Origin: Thermoanaerobaculaceae bacterium
GTDB taxonomy: Bacteria; Acidobacteriota; Thermoanaerobaculia; Thermoanaerobaculales; Thermoanaerobaculaceae
Assembly (NCBI GenBank): GCA_022865555.1
Contig: JALHTD010000446.1
Coordinates: 1-5,307, forward strand
Direction of reading: 5' to 3'
Length of the DNA stretch: 5,307 bases
A program made the translations under genes and the position numbers. The notes beneath the pieces are model-generated. The model saw only the letters and a list, made by a program, of their open reading frames with translations. It ran no database searches and was not told the DNA's origin. Within the stretch, counting starts at the first letter, position 1, and the number at the start of each line of letters is the position of its first letter. Positions 5,125 through 5,307 of this stretch are shown piece after piece.

Positions 5125-5307
5125 CTATGCGGGGGTCGGCGCCCCGGCGCAATCCCGCAGGAGGTAGTCGAGGACGTCCTTGGCGGAGTAGCTCTCGCCA
5201 TTCCCGCGCAGGAACGCCTTGAGCTCCCTGAAACAGTCACCGACGGTCAGCAGCGGCTGCTCCACGTACCCTCCGCGCCGCTCCCGGGCAAAACCAAGGT
5301 TCGCCAA
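5125..5307 (-). CDS. C-terminal part of an unidentified protein, running off the right edge
   Basis: I do not recognise this protein. The minus strand is open from the edge to TAG at 5127-5125, covering about 60 codons. The sequence has an amphipathic, mostly helical look: GDCFRELKAFLRGNGESYSA, then KDVLDYLLRDCAG, then a Pro/Ala-rich tail. About 51 of 60 codons end in G or C, in keeping with real genes here and supporting coding. The first codon in the window is TTG, which could be read as a start, but no ribosome-binding site can be judged, so it is more likely the end of a longer gene. It converges with the fragmented region behind uvrB. Confidence 0.45.
   Translation of the reverse strand: MANLGFARERRGGYVEQPLLTVGDCFRELKAFLRGNGESYSAKDVLDYLLRDCAGAPTPA

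Overview
The window is GC-rich DNA with strong G/C third-position bias. It looks like a chromosomal segment from a high-GC Gram-negative bacterium. The class A penicillin-binding protein has the transglycosylase and OB-like layout of PBP1A. Its wording, and that of UvrB, reminds me of Acidobacteriota or Myxococcota/deltaproteobacterial lineages, but the phylum cannot be settled from the sequence alone.

Layout. Positions 1-1802 (minus strand) hold the N-terminal 600 residues of a PBP1A-type peptidoglycan synthase; its C-terminus lies beyond the left edge. Positions 1803-2300 are a roughly 500-bp spacer between divergent genes. It has no convincing gene but is full of inverted repeats, including a 14-bp interrupted hairpin and four degenerate, alternating repeat units. 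Positions 2301-2717 (plus) encode a 138-residue protein of unknown function with one membrane segment. Its stop overlaps the GTG start of uvrB (2714-4717, plus), a full-length, apparently intact excision-repair helicase subunit. The two genes are almost certainly co-transcribed and translationally coupled.

Downstream of uvrB, 4718-5124 is a gene graveyard of short pieces of unrelated conserved genes in mixed orientations. These are an IS91-family transposase C-terminal fragment (plus) starting right after the uvrB stop, an inverted and diverged fragment of a uvrB 3' region (minus), and a fragment of an EttA-like ABC-F ATPase (plus). From 5125 to the right edge, a minus-strand open frame with good codon bias looks like the C-terminus of an unidentified protein.

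Functionally, mrcA (cell-wall synthesis) and uvrB (nucleotide excision repair) are housekeeping genes read outward from the shared spacer. No complete new defence or mobile system is visible. The items most worth a second look are the alternating hairpin repeats in the spacer, the uncharacterised membrane protein coupled to uvrB, the probable leaderless start of that operon, and the mosaic of fragments (including an inverted uvrB piece) just behind uvrB.
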